Shown: positions 25,471-34,545 of the stretch, in pieces
Position numbering within the stretch: position 1 is the stretch's first letter
How the letters are laid out: each line of letters opens with the position of its first letter
Assembly: GCF_039614725.1 (NCBI RefSeq)
Contig: NZ_CP154859.1
Span: forward strand, 930,001-994,000
Length of the DNA: 64,000 nucleotides
Reading direction: 5' to 3'
Source of the DNA: Thauera sp. JM12B12
GTDB taxonomy: Bacteria; Pseudomonadota; Gammaproteobacteria; Burkholderiales; Rhodocyclaceae
Position numbers and translations under genes: made by a program
The notes under the pieces: model-generated
What the model was told of the DNA's origin: nothing
The model's database searches: none
Seen by the model: only the letters and a program-made list of their open reading frames with translations

Positions 25471-25888
25471 CGGATTTCCTGATCACGTGTTCCATGTTGT
25501 CTTGAGGTGATCAGCCCGGCTTGGCGGAGGCGTGTCGAACACGCGCGATGCAGCGCGCCTGCTGCGGTCCGGGGCGGGCGCATCGACGAGTCCATGGTAT
25601 GGACCGAGCGTGCGTGCCATGCGCAGACCGTGAACGGATCTCCGGCGAAGCGTGTCGGGCTGCTTGGCTGGCTGATCCGTCGTGGCGGAGTGGCTTGCTA
25701 CTTCCCTGTGTGCGGACGTCCCGGCGAGCCGACGACGTCCGCGCTTGTTACCTGCTGTTGCAGATGGCGCGCATTGTCGGGGAGGAGGTAGCCAATGTCA
25801 ATCGTAGTGCGAATTATTCTTAATAACGAATCGTTGCTGCTTGAGGATGGCCTCCTGATCGGACGGTGCCTGCGCGCGGCCGCCCGAG
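25471..25888. other. 418-bp intergenic region carrying the receptor leader and promoter
   Basis: The region lies between the receptor start and the stop of the upstream outer-membrane factor gene. It holds the predicted receptor promoter and Fur-box (25773-25830) and then about 295 nt of apparently untranslated leader. No protein with recognisable features is encoded. Open frames in it are Arg/Pro-rich shadows, including a 96-codon minus frame overlapping the receptor start and a plus frame from 25795 that has a good GGAGGAG but runs antisense into the exporter gene. Confidence 0.6.
25773..25830 (-). promoter_or_regulatory. Consensus promoter plus Fur-box candidate for siderophore receptor
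   Basis: On the minus strand a perfect -35 TTGACA (25796-25801) is spaced 17 nt from GACAAT (25773-25778). Just upstream, 25811-25830 reads GAATTATTCTTAATAACGAA on the plus strand, an AT-rich near-dyad unlike its GC-rich surroundings and similar to Fur operators. Transcription would begin near 25766. Confidence 0.65.
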
Positions 25889-27358
25889 TCAGCCGCGCGG
25901 AGTTGTGGCCGACCACCCGCCCCCCAGCGCCTTGTAAAGCGCCACCGCATCCGTCAACCGCGCCAGGCGCAGCTGGGCGAGCTGGTCCTGGGCGGAGAAC
26001 AGCGCGCGCTGGGCGTCGAGCACCGCGAGCAGGCTGTCGGCGCCTTCGCGGTAGCGCAGCTCGGCCAGACGCAGGCTGCGCTGAGCTTCGGCGAGGATCT
26101 CGCGCTGGGCCTCTTCCTGGCGGGCGTCGCGCGCGCTGTCGGCAAGGGCGTCCTCGACCTCCTTGAGCGCCACGAGGATGGCGCGGCGGTGGGTCTCCAC
26201 CAGCTCGCGCTGGCGCGAGCGCTGGATGTCGAGCTCGGCGCGCAGCCGGCCGCCGTCGAAGATCTTCTGCAGCAGGCTGGCCGAGATCGACAGCGTGCGC
26301 GTGGTGTCGGCCAGCGACAGCAGGGCGGCGCTGCCCACGCCGGCGCCGGCCGACAGGCTGATGCCGGGCAGCAGGGCGGCGCGTGCGGCGGCGATGTTGG
26401 CGGCTGCGGCGGCGAGCGCGGATTCGCTGGCGGCGAGGTCGGGGCGGCGTAGCAGCAGCTCCGACGGCAGGCCGGCGTCGACGGTCGGCACCTGCACGGC
26501 CGCCAGGCGGACGTCGTCCGCAGGAGCGGCCTGCGGGTTGCGGCCGAGCAGGATGGCGAGGGCGCTGCGGGTCTGGCGCAGCTGCACCTCCAGCGGCGCG
26601 ATCGCCTGGCGCTGGTTGAGCACGGTGCTGCGCTGCTGGCTGAGCTCGAGCGCCGAGGCGGCGCCGTTGTCGTAGCGCGCCTGCACCACGCGCAGCACGC
26701 GCTCGGCGATGGCCAGGTTCTCGCGCGCGATGGCGAGGCGCTCCTGCAGGGCGAGGGTCTGGAACCAGGTGGTGGCAACGCTGGCGCTGATCGACAGGCG
26801 CGCGGCGTCGTAGTCGAAGCGGGTGGCAGCCAGGTTGGCGCGGCTGGCATCGACGCCGGCGGCGATGCGGCCCCATAGGTCGAGCTCGTAGCTGGCGCCG
26901 AGGTTGAGGCTGGTGGTGTTCGTCTCGTTGCCGTCGACCTTGCGTGCACCGCTGCCGGCGCTGAGGTCGAGCGCCGGGAACAGGGACGCGCCGGCCTGAC
27001 GCAGCGCAAGTTCTGCTTGCACCACGCGCTCGGCCTGGATGCGCAGGTCCGGTGCGGTGGCGAGCGCCTCGGCGACGAGGGCGTCGAGCGGTGCCGAGCC
27101 GAAGTCCCGCCACCAGGTGTCGTGGACCGGAGCGGCCGCAGCGACCGCAGCGCCGGCTTCGGCCCACTGCGTGGGCAGGTCGAGTTCGGGGCGGGCGATC
27201 GGCTCGGTGAGCGCGCAGCCGGCAGTGAAGGCGAGGAGCAGCACGCCGGGGAGCAGGCGGGTACGCGGCAGGGATCGGGTGAGCAGGCCGCGATCCTCGT
27301 CCATGGAGGCTGTGCGTTTCATGATGGCAGGCTCGGGTGTGGTCGATTGCGTGTGCAT
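25889..27358 (-). CDS. Outer-membrane efflux lipoprotein (NodT/OprM-type OMF)
   Basis: This product of about 489 residues is the outer-membrane exit duct of the MacAB system encoded just upstream. A lipobox, LAFTAGC, gives a lipidated Cys near residue 48 from the ATG at 27358. Two OMF repeats are visible, with long amphipathic helices and the typical YELDLWGRIAAGVDASRANL, ALEL.Q.R, LLRRPDLAASESALAAAAA and RYREGADSLLAVLDAQRAL segments. The start is uncertain: in-frame ATGs at 27358, 27322 and 27304 all keep the lipobox. The 27358 one has AGG upstream inside the macB end and is used here. Confidence 0.88.
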   Translation of the reverse strand: MHTQSTTPEPAIMKRTASMDEDRGLLTRSLPRTRLLPGVLLLAFTAGCALTEPIARPELDLPTQWAEAGAAVAAAAPVHDTWWRDFGSAPLDALVAEALATAPDLRIQAERVVQAELALRQAGASLFPALDLSAGSGARKVDGNETNTTSLNLGASYELDLWGRIAAGVDASRANLAATRFDYDAARLSISASVATTWFQTLALQERLAIARENLAIAERVLRVVQARYDNGAASALELSQQRSTVLNQRQAIAPLEVQLRQTRSALAILLGRNPQAAPADDVRLAAVQVPTVDAGLPSELLLRRPDLAASESALAAAAANIAAARAALLPGISLSAGAGVGSAALLSLADTTRTLSISASLLQKIFDGGRLRAELDIQRSRQRELVETHRRAILVALKEVEDALADSARDARQEEAQREILAEAQRSLRLAELRYREGADSLLAVLDAQRALFSAQDQLAQLRLARLTDAVALYKALGGGWSATTPRG

Positions 27359-27366
27359 GTACAAGC

Positions 27367-29379
27367 CTATTCCGAAGCGAGGGCGACCACCGGGTCGAGG
27401 CGGGCGGCCTTGCGTGCGGGCAGGTAGCCGAAGACCAGGCCGGTGAGGAAGGCGCAGCTGAAGGCGAGCACCACCGGGGTCAGCGAGTACTGCACCGCGG
27501 TGCCGAAGGCCGCGATGATCGCCGCGCTGCCCAGCCCGACTGCGACCCCGATCAGCCCGCCCACCGCCGACACCACCAGGGCCTCGATCAGGAACTGCTG
27601 CAGGATGTTCCGGGTACGCGCGCCGGTCGCCATGCGGATGCCGATCTCGCGCGTGCGCTCGGTCACCGACACCAGCATGATGTTCATGACCCCGATGCCA
27701 CCCACCAGCAGCGAGATCGCCGCCACCGTGCCGAGCAGCACGGTGAGCGTGTTCTGCGTCTCGGACACGGTGTCGATCACCGAGGCCATGTTGCGGATCT
27801 GGAAGTCCTCGACGCCGTGGCGGGCGAGCAGCAGCGCGTGCACAGCGGCCTGGGTGTCGTCGATCTGCGCGACGTCCTCGACCGCCACCGTGACGTTGCG
27901 CAGGAAGCGCTGCCCGGTGAGGCGCAGGCTGCCGGTGGTGAAGGGCACGAAGACGATGTCGTCCTGGTCCTGGCCCCAGGGCGTGGCGCCCTTGGGCGTC
28001 ATCACGCCGGTGACCTGGAAGGGGATGTTGTTCACCAGGATGAACTCGCCGACCGCACCGCCGGCGGGGAAGAGCGCGTTGGCGACGGTCTGGCCGAGCA
28101 CGGCGACGGTGGCGTAGCGCGCCTCGTCCTCGGCACTGAAGAAGGTGCCGCTGGCGGTCGGCCAGTTGCGCGCGAGGACGTAGTCGGCCGAGGTGCCATT
28201 GACGCTGGTCCGATGGTCGGTGTTGCCGGCGCGCACGGTGATCGTGCCGCCCTGTTCGGGCACCGAGGCGAGCACGTTGGGCAGGCCGGCGATCGCCTGC
28301 ACGTCCTCGACCACCAGGGTGGCGGGGGCGTCGCGGCCGCGCGTGTTGGGCGCGCCCGGGCGCACGGTGAGCAGGTTGGTGCCCATCGCGCTGACCTGGT
28401 CGATCACCTTCTGCTTGGCGCCGTCGCCGATCGCCAGCATCGCGATCACCGAGGCCACGCCGATGACGATGCCGAGCAGGGTGAGGATGGCGCGGAATAG
28501 GTTGGCGCGCAGCGCGCGCAGCGCGGTGCGGGTGGCCTCGATGACGTCCGAGAGCGATGAGGTGCGATCGACGTGGGGGGCGAAGTCGGGCTCCGGACCC
28601 GGCGGCGGTCGCGGGCCGGGGTCCGACACGATGCGGCCGTCGCGCACCTCGATGATGCGCTGCGCCTGCTCGGCGACCTCGCGCTCGTGGGTGATCAGCA
28701 CGATGGTGTGGCCGGCGTCCGAGAGTTCGTGCAGCAGCTTCATGACCTCGGCGCCACTCCTGCTGTCGAGTGCGCCGGTGGGTTCGTCGGCGAAGATGAT
28801 GCGCCCGCCGTTCATCAGCGCGCGCGCGATCGACACCCGCTGCTGCTGGCCGCCGGAGAGCTGGCTGGGGCGGTGGTGAACGCGCTCGCCGAGGCCCAGC
28901 CGACCGAGCAGCGCTTCGGCGCGCGCGTGGCGCTCGTGACGCGGCATGCCCGAGTACACCGCGGGCACTTCGACGTTGTCGCGCGCGGTGGCGCCGCCGA
29001 TCAGGTTGTAGCTCTGGAACACGAAGCCGAAGGCCTCGCGGCGCAGACGGGCGAGCGCGTCGCGATCGAACTCGGCCACGTCCGCGCCCATGAAGCGGTA
29101 GGTGCCGCTGCTCGGACGGTCGAGGCAGCCGAGGATGTTCATCAGCGTCGACTTGCCCGAGCCCGATGCACCCATGATGGCGACGAACTCGCCGGCGTGG
29201 ATCTCGAGGTCGATGCCGTGCAGCACCCGGGTCTCGAGCTCGCCGGTCACGAAGCTGCGCGTGATGCCCGAGAGCGCGATCAGCGGCGTGGTCGCGCGCG
29301 CGGTCCGGGTGTCCGTTGCGGACGCCGCGGCGCCGCCGCCGGCGTGGTCGAAGGGCGAGGGCAGCCGGTCGATCTTCAT
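27367..29379 (-). CDS. macB: MacB-type ABC exporter (ATPase-permease)
   Basis: This 670-residue fusion has an N-terminal ATPase with Walker [10 protein letters not shown] at about residues 70-78, signature LSGGQQQR, Walker [14 protein letters not shown] and an H-loop THE. Four TM helices follow ([21 protein letters not shown]; a large periplasmic domain; then [20 protein letters not shown] and two more to the C-terminus with [14 protein letters not shown]). It is the family length. It overlaps macA by ATGA and lies 8 nt before the OMF gene. Homologues secrete macrolides, peptides or siderophores; the siderophore-receptor neighbour suggests the last. Confidence 0.92.
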   Translation of the reverse strand: MKIDRLPSPFDHAGGGAAASATDTRTARATTPLIALSGITRSFVTGELETRVLHGIDLEIHAGEFVAIMGASGSGKSTLMNILGCLDRPSSGTYRFMGADVAEFDRDALARLRREAFGFVFQSYNLIGGATARDNVEVPAVYSGMPRHERHARAEALLGRLGLGERVHHRPSQLSGGQQQRVSIARALMNGGRIIFADEPTGALDSRSGAEVMKLLHELSDAGHTIVLITHEREVAEQAQRIIEVRDGRIVSDPGPRPPPGPEPDFAPHVDRTSSLSDVIEATRTALRALRANLFRAILTLLGIVIGVASVIAMLAIGDGAKQKVIDQVSAMGTNLLTVRPGAPNTRGRDAPATLVVEDVQAIAGLPNVLASVPEQGGTITVRAGNTDHRTSVNGTSADYVLARNWPTASGTFFSAEDEARYATVAVLGQTVANALFPAGGAVGEFILVNNIPFQVTGVMTPKGATPWGQDQDDIVFVPFTTGSLRLTGQRFLRNVTVAVEDVAQIDDTQAAVHALLLARHGVEDFQIRNMASVIDTVSETQNTLTVLLGTVAAISLLVGGIGVMNIMLVSVTERTREIGIRMATGARTRNILQQFLIEALVVSAVGGLIGVAVGLGSAAIIAAFGTAVQYSLTPVVLAFSCAFLTGLVFGYLPARKAARLDPVVALASE

Positions 29380-30668
29380 AGCCTGGGGCTCATCCTGGGG
29401 CGGTTGCCGCCTGTGCCGACGTTCAGGCCGGCGACCACGCGCTCGCCCTCGGCGAGCCCCGACAGCACCTGGGCCTGGACGCGGTTGGACACGCCGAGCT
29501 CGACCGTGCGCGCTTCGAGACCGCCGCGACCGTCATCGACCCTGACGCTGCCTCGACGCGTGCTGTCGGCCGCCGGGGCGCCGCCGCCCCGGCCCTCGCC
29601 CATCCCGCGCACGCCACCTCCGCCCCCGCCTGCCGCCGCGGAGGACGGATGCGCCGCACCCGAGCGCGGCGCCCGCGGCGCGCCCTGGGTCAGCGCCGCC
29701 ATCGGCACCAGCAGCACGTCCTTCGCCTGCGAGACGATGAAGAAGACCTGCGCGGTCATCTGCGTCATCAGCCGGCCGTCGGGGTTGGGGACGTCGAACA
29801 GCGCGTTGTAGAGCACGACGTTGTTGGTCACCGTGGGGGTGGGTTCGATCTTCTCCAGCGTGCCCTGCCAGCGCTTGCCGCCGCCGCCCAGGGTGGTGAA
29901 GTAGGCCTCCATGCCGAGCCTGAGCCGGCTGACGTCCGCCTCCGACACCTGGGTCTGCACCGTCATCGTCGACAGGTCGGCGATGCGCATCACCACCGGC
30001 GCCTGCTGGTTGGTGTTGAGCGTCTGGCCCTGGCGCGCGGTGATCGAGACCACGGTGCCGGCCATCGGCGACAGGATGCGCGCGTACTGCAGGTTGGCCT
30101 CGTCGGCGCGCAGGGTGGATTCGATCTGCTCGATCTGCGCGCGCAGCGCCTCGAGCTGGGCGTCGGCCGACTGTGCCGAGGCTTCGGCAGTCTGCAGGCT
30201 CTCGCGCGTGGTGGCGTCTTCGGCCATCAGCGCGCGCTGGCGGCGGAGCTGGATCTGCGCGAGGGTGAGCTGCGCCTCGCGATCCTTGAGCTGGGCGCGC
30301 AGATTGCGCAGCTGCGCGCGCGAAGCATCGACCCGCGCGCGATAGACCGTGGGGTCGATCTGGGCGAGCAGCTCGCCCTCCTTGACCGTGTCGCCGACCT
30401 CGACATGGATCTCCTTGAGCTGGCCCGACACCTGTGCGCCCACGTCGACATAGTCGCGCGGCTGCAGGGTGCCGGTGGCGGTGACCACGTCCTCGATGTC
30501 GCCTCGCTCGACCGTGGCGAACTGGTAGGCCGCGAGCGCATCCTGCTTGCCGAACAATTGCGGCCAGGCATACCAGCCGCCGGCGAGCAGCAGCGGAACC
30601 AGGATGAGCAGCGCGCGCCGGGGCCAGCGCGGGCGCGGCTGTTTGCGGGAAGGAGTCTCGTTTGTCAT
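29376..30668 (-). CDS. macA: MacA-type periplasmic adaptor
   Basis: This 430-residue inner-membrane-anchored adaptor of the MacAB exporter has a TM anchor at about residues 18-35 ([17 protein letters not shown]). Next come the lipoyl half [21 protein letters not shown] and an alpha hairpin (residues 110-195, [20 protein letters not shown]). The second lipoyl half follows ([15 protein letters not shown]), then the beta-barrel and membrane-proximal domain. An unusual Gly/Arg-rich insertion ([20 protein letters not shown], about residues 335-360) interrupts the C-terminal region. It is first in the macA-macB-OMF operon. Confidence 0.92.
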   Translation of the reverse strand: MTNETPSRKQPRPRWPRRALLILVPLLLAGGWYAWPQLFGKQDALAAYQFATVERGDIEDVVTATGTLQPRDYVDVGAQVSGQLKEIHVEVGDTVKEGELLAQIDPTVYRARVDASRAQLRNLRAQLKDREAQLTLAQIQLRRQRALMAEDATTRESLQTAEASAQSADAQLEALRAQIEQIESTLRADEANLQYARILSPMAGTVVSITARQGQTLNTNQQAPVVMRIADLSTMTVQTQVSEADVSRLRLGMEAYFTTLGGGGKRWQGTLEKIEPTPTVTNNVVLYNALFDVPNPDGRLMTQMTAQVFFIVSQAKDVLLVPMAALTQGAPRAPRSGAAHPSSAAAGGGGGGVRGMGEGRGGGAPAADSTRRGSVRVDDGRGGLEARTVELGVSNRVQAQVLSGLAEGERVVAGLNVGTGGNRPRMSPRL

Positions 30669-30830
30669 GGATCTGGCGAAGGGAGGGCGTCGGCGATGCC
30701 GGCATGTTCATTCAGCGAGAGCATAGCGGCTGCGGCGCGCCGAGCTTGTATCGGAATGCAGGGTCCGCCGCGGCGGTGGACGCACGACAGACTGCAGGCG
30801 GGCGGCTACGTTCCATCAGCTTGTGAGGGG

Positions 30831-30846
30831 ATTGACGGTAATCAAT
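30831..30846 (+). promoter_or_regulatory. Palindromic ATTGA-N6-TCAAT site with -35-like TTGACG
   Basis: ATTGACGGTAATCAAT lies in the 268-bp divergent gap between macA and the Irr-like regulator, and contains a TTGACG that could be a -35. I see no convincing -10 17 nt downstream. It may be an operator for the regulator itself. Confidence 0.3.
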
Positions 30847-30936
30847 GCGGGGCGGTTCTGGATGACATCTAATCCATACCGGTTGAGGAGACCCGGTCGG
30901 GTCGAACTCAACGCCCTCATCACTGCGCCGACTGCC

Positions 30937-31353
30937 ATGAACGAATACACCTCCGCCGACGCCATCGCCTGCCTGCGCAGCGCCGGCGTGCCCGTCACCC
31001 ACCAGCGCATCGAGATCGCCCGCGTCCTGTTCTCGGCGCCGGTGCACCTGTCGGCCGACCAGATCTGGGCGAACGTGCGCGAACTCGCGCCCGACGTTTC
31101 GCGCGCCACGGTGTACAACACCTTGCGCCTGTTCTCCGAGAAGAAGCTGGTACGCGAGCTCTTCGTCGATCCGCAGCGCATCGTCTACGACTCGACGACC
31201 TCGCCGCACTTCCATCTCTACAACATGGACACCGGCGAGGTACGCGACCTCGACGACGACGAACTGCAGGTCGTCGGCACGCCGCGTCTTCCGGACGGCA
31301 CCGTGCTGCAGGAGATCGACGTCATCGTGCGCGTGCGCAATCGCCACGACTGA
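30937..31353 (+). CDS. Irr-like Fur-superfamily regulator
   Basis: This 138-residue transcriptional regulator has the winged-helix DNA-binding part at residues 10-80 (VTHQRIEIARVLF, SADQIWANVRELAPDVSRATVYNTLRLF). The dimerisation domain has HFHLYNMDTGEV. The CxxC zinc site of Fur/Zur is absent; the only Cys is in the first helix. That matches the Irr/iron-response branch, where haem or iron status is sensed differently. The ATG at 30937 is used because it starts the conserved domain, although it has no clear Shine-Dalgarno. It is divergent from macA and convergent with exbD, in the middle of the iron block. Confidence 0.8.
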   Translation: MNEYTSADAIACLRSAGVPVTHQRIEIARVLFSAPVHLSADQIWANVRELAPDVSRATVYNTLRLFSEKKLVRELFVDPQRIVYDSTTSPHFHLYNMDTGEVRDLDDDELQVVGTPRLPDGTVLQEIDVIVRVRNRHD

Positions 31354-31394
31354 CGTCGCGGGCTGCGGCCCGGCGCGCGCGCGGCGCGCGGCAA

Positions 31395-31432
31395 ACGAAG
31401 AGGGCGCTGCGTGCTGGCAGCGCCCTCTTCGT
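31395..31432. terminator. Bidirectional terminator between Irr-like gene and exbD
   Basis: A perfect 16-bp stem with arms ACGAAGAGGGCGCTGC and GCAGCGCCCTCTTCGT and a 6-nt loop lies between convergent genes. Its symmetry would serve both strands, though neither side has a long T-run. Confidence 0.75.
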
Positions 31433-31446
31433 GCGGGCTGAGCGTT

Positions 31447-31863
31447 CTACCGGTCGGGGACGGTGACGAAGCCCATCTTCTCGATTCCCGCCGTACGCGC
31501 CTGCGACATCACGTCGGCGATGACCTCGTAGCGCGTGTTGCGGTCGGCGCGCAGGTGCAGCTCCGGCTGCGGCGTCTGCGCGGCGGCGGCGGCGAGGCGC
31601 GCCGGCAGGGCCACCGTATCCACGCCCTCGTCGTTCCAGAACACCTTGCCTTCGCCGTCGATCGACACCGACACGGTTTCCGGCTTCTCCTGGGTGGGGT
31701 TGCTCGAGGCCTGGGGCAGGTCGATCTTGACCGAGTGCGTGAGCAGTGGCGCGGTGATCATGAACACGATCAGCAGCACGAGCATGACGTCGATCAAGGG
31801 CACCATGTTGATCTCGCTCTGCAGCGGCCGGGTGTCTCCCTGGTTGAATCCGCCGAAAGCCAT
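31447..31863 (-). CDS. exbD: Biopolymer transport protein ExbD
   Basis: This 138-residue inner-membrane protein forms the TonB motor with ExbB. The single TM helix carries the essential Asp in INMVPLIDVMLVLLIVF (about residues 19-35). A periplasmic domain follows, ending ADVMSQARTAGIEKMGFVTV. Its ATG overlaps the exbB stop by one base (TGATG). It is the last gene of hemP-bfd-bfr-tonB-exbB-exbD. Confidence 0.95.
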   Translation of the reverse strand: MAFGGFNQGDTRPLQSEINMVPLIDVMLVLLIVFMITAPLLTHSVKIDLPQASSNPTQEKPETVSVSIDGEGKVFWNDEGVDTVALPARLAAAAAQTPQPELHLRADRNTRYEVIADVMSQARTAGIEKMGFVTVPDR

Positions 31864-32633
31864 CACGCGGCTCCCTGGCCGCTTACCGGCGCGCTGGCGG
31901 CGACCCGCAGCCCGGACTCGACCGGCCCCGGACGGCCGGCCATGGGAGCGATCCGGGCACCGGTCGAGAACCAGGCATGCAGGTCGTGGGCGAAGGCGTC
32001 GAGTTCGGAGAGTTCGAGGCGGTTGGCGCGCGTGATCGTGTTGTAGGCAAGCACGGCGGGGATCGCCACGAACAGGCCGAAGGCGGTCATGATCAGGGCC
32101 TCGCCCACCGGGCCGGCGACCTTGTCGAGGGTCGCCATGCCCGAGGCGCTGATGTTCACCAGGGCGTGGTAGATGCCCCACACGGTGCCGAACAGGCCGA
32201 TGAAGGGGGCGGTGGAGCCGATCGAGGCGAGCGCGGTCAGCCCGGACTCGAGGGCGGCGGTCGACAGCGCGATCGACTTGCGCAGCGCGCGGGTGATCAC
32301 CTCGTCGGCGTCGAGGTTGCCGCCGAGGGTGTTGGTCTGGGTGTGGCGGCGCACATGCTGCGCGGCGGCCGCGCCCTGCTGGGCGAGCGCCTCGAAGGGC
32401 GAATCCGGCGCATGCGTCTGCAGCGCCTTGAGGCCGGCGTCGAGGTCGGGCGCGGCCCAGAAGGCGTCGACCGCGTCGCCGTGCTGGCGTGCGCGCATCT
32501 GGCGCAGCGCGCGGGTCAGGATCAGATACCAGCTCGTGATCGACATCAGCAGCAGGACCACGCCCACGCTGCGGATGATGGTGTCGGATTGCGCCCACAG
32601 ATGGGCGAGGCCGAAGGCCTGCGAACTGTCCAT
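31863..32633 (-). CDS. exbB: Biopolymer transport protein ExbB (MotA/TolQ/ExbB channel)
   Basis: This 256-residue protein has three TM helices: TIIRSVGVVLLLMSITSWYLI near residues 18-40, GSTAPFIGLFGTVWGIYHAL near 140-160 and EALIMTAFGLFVAIPAVLAYN near 178-198, with the conserved Gly, Thr and Pro residues of the proton channel. It supports TonB-dependent transport by the nearby receptor. AAGGA lies 8 nt upstream of the ATG. The C-terminal 30 residues are Ala/Pro/Gly-rich and not conserved. Confidence 0.95.
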   Translation of the reverse strand: MDSSQAFGLAHLWAQSDTIIRSVGVVLLLMSITSWYLILTRALRQMRARQHGDAVDAFWAAPDLDAGLKALQTHAPDSPFEALAQQGAAAAQHVRRHTQTNTLGGNLDADEVITRALRKSIALSTAALESGLTALASIGSTAPFIGLFGTVWGIYHALVNISASGMATLDKVAGPVGEALIMTAFGLFVAIPAVLAYNTITRANRLELSELDAFAHDLHAWFSTGARIAPMAGRPGPVESGLRVAASAPVSGQGAA

Positions 32634-32635
32634 GT

Positions 32636-33526
32636 TCAGTTTCCTTGGAGTTTGAAGACGATGGGAACGAGCACCCAGGCCTCGACGGCGAGGTCGCCGC
32701 GCCTTGCCGGCACGAAGCGCCAGCGCGCGACGGCGTCCTGCGCGGCGCGGTCGAGGCGTTCCGAGCCGGAGCTGGTGCGCAGCTCGATGCGTGCCGGCTG
32801 GCCCTCGGGCGACACCAGCACGCGCAGCATGACCTGGCCTTCCTCGCGCAGGCGGCGGGAGAGCATCGGGTAGGCCGGACGCGGGTTGTTGAGATAGGCC
32901 GCATCGAAGCGCGCGGCCGTGACCGCGGCGGACGCAGCAGCTGCAGGAGCCGGCGCGGGTGCAGGCGCCGGGGCAGGGGCCGGGGCAGGCTCAGGCGCGG
33001 CCTCGGCCGCAGCGCTGAGCGCGGTCGGGGATTCGGTCACCGGCGTGGGCTGCTTGGCGACCGGCTTCGGCGCGGGTTTGCGCGGCACCGGCTTGGGTGG
33101 GGGCGGCGGATCGGGGCGACGTACCTCGGGCGGCGGTGGCTCGGGCCTGGGCAGCGGCGGCGCGGGAGCAGGTTCGGACGCAGGCTGGGGCGGCGTGGGC
33201 TCGGGCGCGGGCGGCTGCGGTGTCGGGCGCGCGACGGGTTCGGCCTCGATGAGGGCAACCTGGATGGGCACGATCTCGGGTGCGCTGATCTGCTTCATGC
33301 CGAGATGGGCGAGCACGGCGAGGCCGCCAAGGTGGAGTCCGGCCACCAGCGTCGCAAGGAGCAGGCGGCGCGCGGGCGGCCCCTGAAAGTTCAATGCAGG
33401 TACGCGGGCTGCGCGTGTCTCGGCCGCGGGCGCGATCCGTGCGGCCGGATCCGACGCGTCACGCGATTCGGTCAGCGGCGTAGCGTGGGTGGCGGGGGAC
33501 GGCAAAGCCTGGACTGCTGAATGCAT
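32636..33526 (-). CDS. tonB: TonB energy-transducing protein
   Basis: This 296-residue protein has a cytoplasmic N-terminus of about 52 residues (longer than in E. coli TonB) and a TM helix at about 53-76 (LLLATLVAGLHLGGLAVLAH). A long periplasm-spanning Pro/Lys/Glu region includes an (AP)n stretch. The C-terminal TonB domain begins near residue 205: NPRPAYPMLSRRLREEGQVMLRV, GSERLDRAAQDAV, then WRFVPAR and the final strand. It couples the proton motive force through ExbBD to the siderophore receptor. It lies 27 nt downstream of bfr. Confidence 0.93.
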   Translation of the reverse strand: MHSAVQALPSPATHATPLTESRDASDPAARIAPAAETRAARVPALNFQGPPARRLLLATLVAGLHLGGLAVLAHLGMKQISAPEIVPIQVALIEAEPVARPTPQPPAPEPTPPQPASEPAPAPPLPRPEPPPPEVRRPDPPPPPKPVPRKPAPKPVAKQPTPVTESPTALSAAAEAAPEPAPAPAPAPAPAPAPAAAASAAVTAARFDAAYLNNPRPAYPMLSRRLREEGQVMLRVLVSPEGQPARIELRTSSGSERLDRAAQDAVARWRFVPARRGDLAVEAWVLVPIVFKLQGN

Positions 33527-33553
33527 CGGTGCGGAGGCAGCGATGGGTTGGGG

Positions 33554-34033
33554 TCAGGACGCGCTGTGCGCCATCTGGGACTGCAGGTAGTTCTGAAGGC
33601 CGACGCTCTCGACCAAGGCGAGCTGGGTTTCGAGGTAGTCGATGTGCTCTTCGGTGTCTTCCAGGATGTGTTCGAACAGCTCGCGAGACACGTAGTCCTT
33701 ACAGGACTCGCAGTACGCGATCGCCTCGACGAGATTCTCGCGCCCGGCCAGCTCGAGCTTCAGGTCGCCCTGCATGCACTCGGGCACGTTCTCGCCGATC
33801 AGCAGCTTGTTGAGGTTCTGCAGGTTGGGCAGGCCTTCGAGAAAGAGCACGCGCTCGATCAGCATGTCGGCATGCTTCATCTCCTCGATCGACTCGTCGT
33901 ACTCATGCTTGCCCAGCCGGTCGAAACCCCAGTTCTTGTACATGCGCGCATGCAGGAAGTACTGGTTGATCGCGGTGAGCTCGATGGTCAGCTGCTTGTT
34001 GAGGAACTGGATGACCTTCTTGTCGCCTTTCAT
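33554..34033 (-). CDS. bfr: Bacterioferritin
   Basis: This 159-residue subunit belongs to the 24-mer haem-containing iron store. It shows the ferroxidase ligands in [16 protein letters not shown] and [23 protein letters not shown], with Met52 in the latter as the haem axial ligand, and [22 protein letters not shown] at the C-terminal end. Length is typical. GGAGG lies 5 nt before the ATG, which overlaps the bfd stop by ATGA. Co-transcription with bfd and the TonB motor links iron uptake, storage and release. Confidence 0.96.
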   Translation of the reverse strand: MKGDKKVIQFLNKQLTIELTAINQYFLHARMYKNWGFDRLGKHEYDESIEEMKHADMLIERVLFLEGLPNLQNLNKLLIGENVPECMQGDLKLELAGRENLVEAIAYCESCKDYVSRELFEHILEDTEEHIDYLETQLALVESVGLQNYLQSQMAHSAS

Positions 34034-34269
34034 GTTGCCTCCAGGGCGAGTGGGTAGGTGGGCAGCATGTCAGCTGGTCTCAGCGCGAGTCCCGCCGACC
34101 TTGCCTTGTGCGCGTCCGTGCGCAGGCAGTCATGGGCGCAGCGCGCGCAGCGACCACAATCGGCGGCCACGCCGAGTGTCTGCCGCAGTTCGCGCAGCGT
34201 ACGGACGCCCTCGTCCATGGCCTTCCGGATCTGGCGTTCGGTGACCGCGTTGCACACGCACACATACAT
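34030..34269 (-). CDS. bfd: Bacterioferritin-associated ferredoxin
   Basis: This 79-residue [2Fe-2S] protein donates electrons to bacterioferritin to mobilise stored iron. The cluster ligands are in [17 protein letters not shown] (C-x-C near the N-terminus) and [13 protein letters not shown] (C-x2-C spacing). The C-terminal 25 residues are an Ala/Leu-rich extension beyond the usual 64-residue E. coli form. AGGAG lies upstream of the ATG. It overlaps the bfr start, so the pair is coupled. Confidence 0.93.
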   Translation of the reverse strand: MYVCVCNAVTERQIRKAMDEGVRTLRELRQTLGVAADCGRCARCAHDCLRTDAHKARSAGLALRPADMLPTYPLALEAT

Positions 34270-34315
34270 AGTCTAGCTCTCCTGGCGGCATTTGGCCCCG
34301 AGCGGGCCGCGCGTT

Positions 34316-34525
34316 CTACTTGGTGAGGATCAACTTGCCGTTGCGCGTGGCGCGCAGCACGTATTGCGTCCCATCGTGCTCGATCGTCACGGCGCGCTGC
34401 GACCCGAGCAACAGACTGCTGCTCAATGCGCCGGCCGAGGCGGAGCGGTCGTCCGCGGCCGGCGTGGTCGCTCCGGGGGCCGATGCGTCAGCGGCTGCAT
34501 CGCGGCGGGGTTCGATCTCGGGCAT
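34316..34525 (-). CDS. hemP: Hemin uptake protein HemP
   Basis: This 69-residue small protein carries the HemP signature at its C-terminus: LLLGSQRAVTIEHDGTQYVL and the closing LRATRNGKLILTK. The first 35 residues are an Ala/Ser/Asp-rich, probably disordered extension. In beta- and gammaproteobacteria hemP is typically one of the most strongly Fur-regulated genes and is linked with haem or siderophore uptake. Here it heads the bfd-bfr-tonB-exbBD operon, 46 nt before bfd, behind a promoter whose -10 overlaps a Fur-box candidate. Confidence 0.88.
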   Translation of the reverse strand: MPEIEPRRDAAADASAPGATTPAADDRSASAGALSSSLLLGSQRAVTIEHDGTQYVLRATRNGKLILTK

Positions 34526-34545
34526 TTATAAAGTCTGTTAAAAAC

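Noticed and set aside
25795..26166. A plus-strand ORF with an excellent GGAGGAG and ATG (MSIVVRIILNN...)
   Set aside because: After about 25 residues it becomes an antisense Arg/Pro/Ala string over the outer-membrane factor gene. The start region coincides with the receptor promoter and Fur-box.
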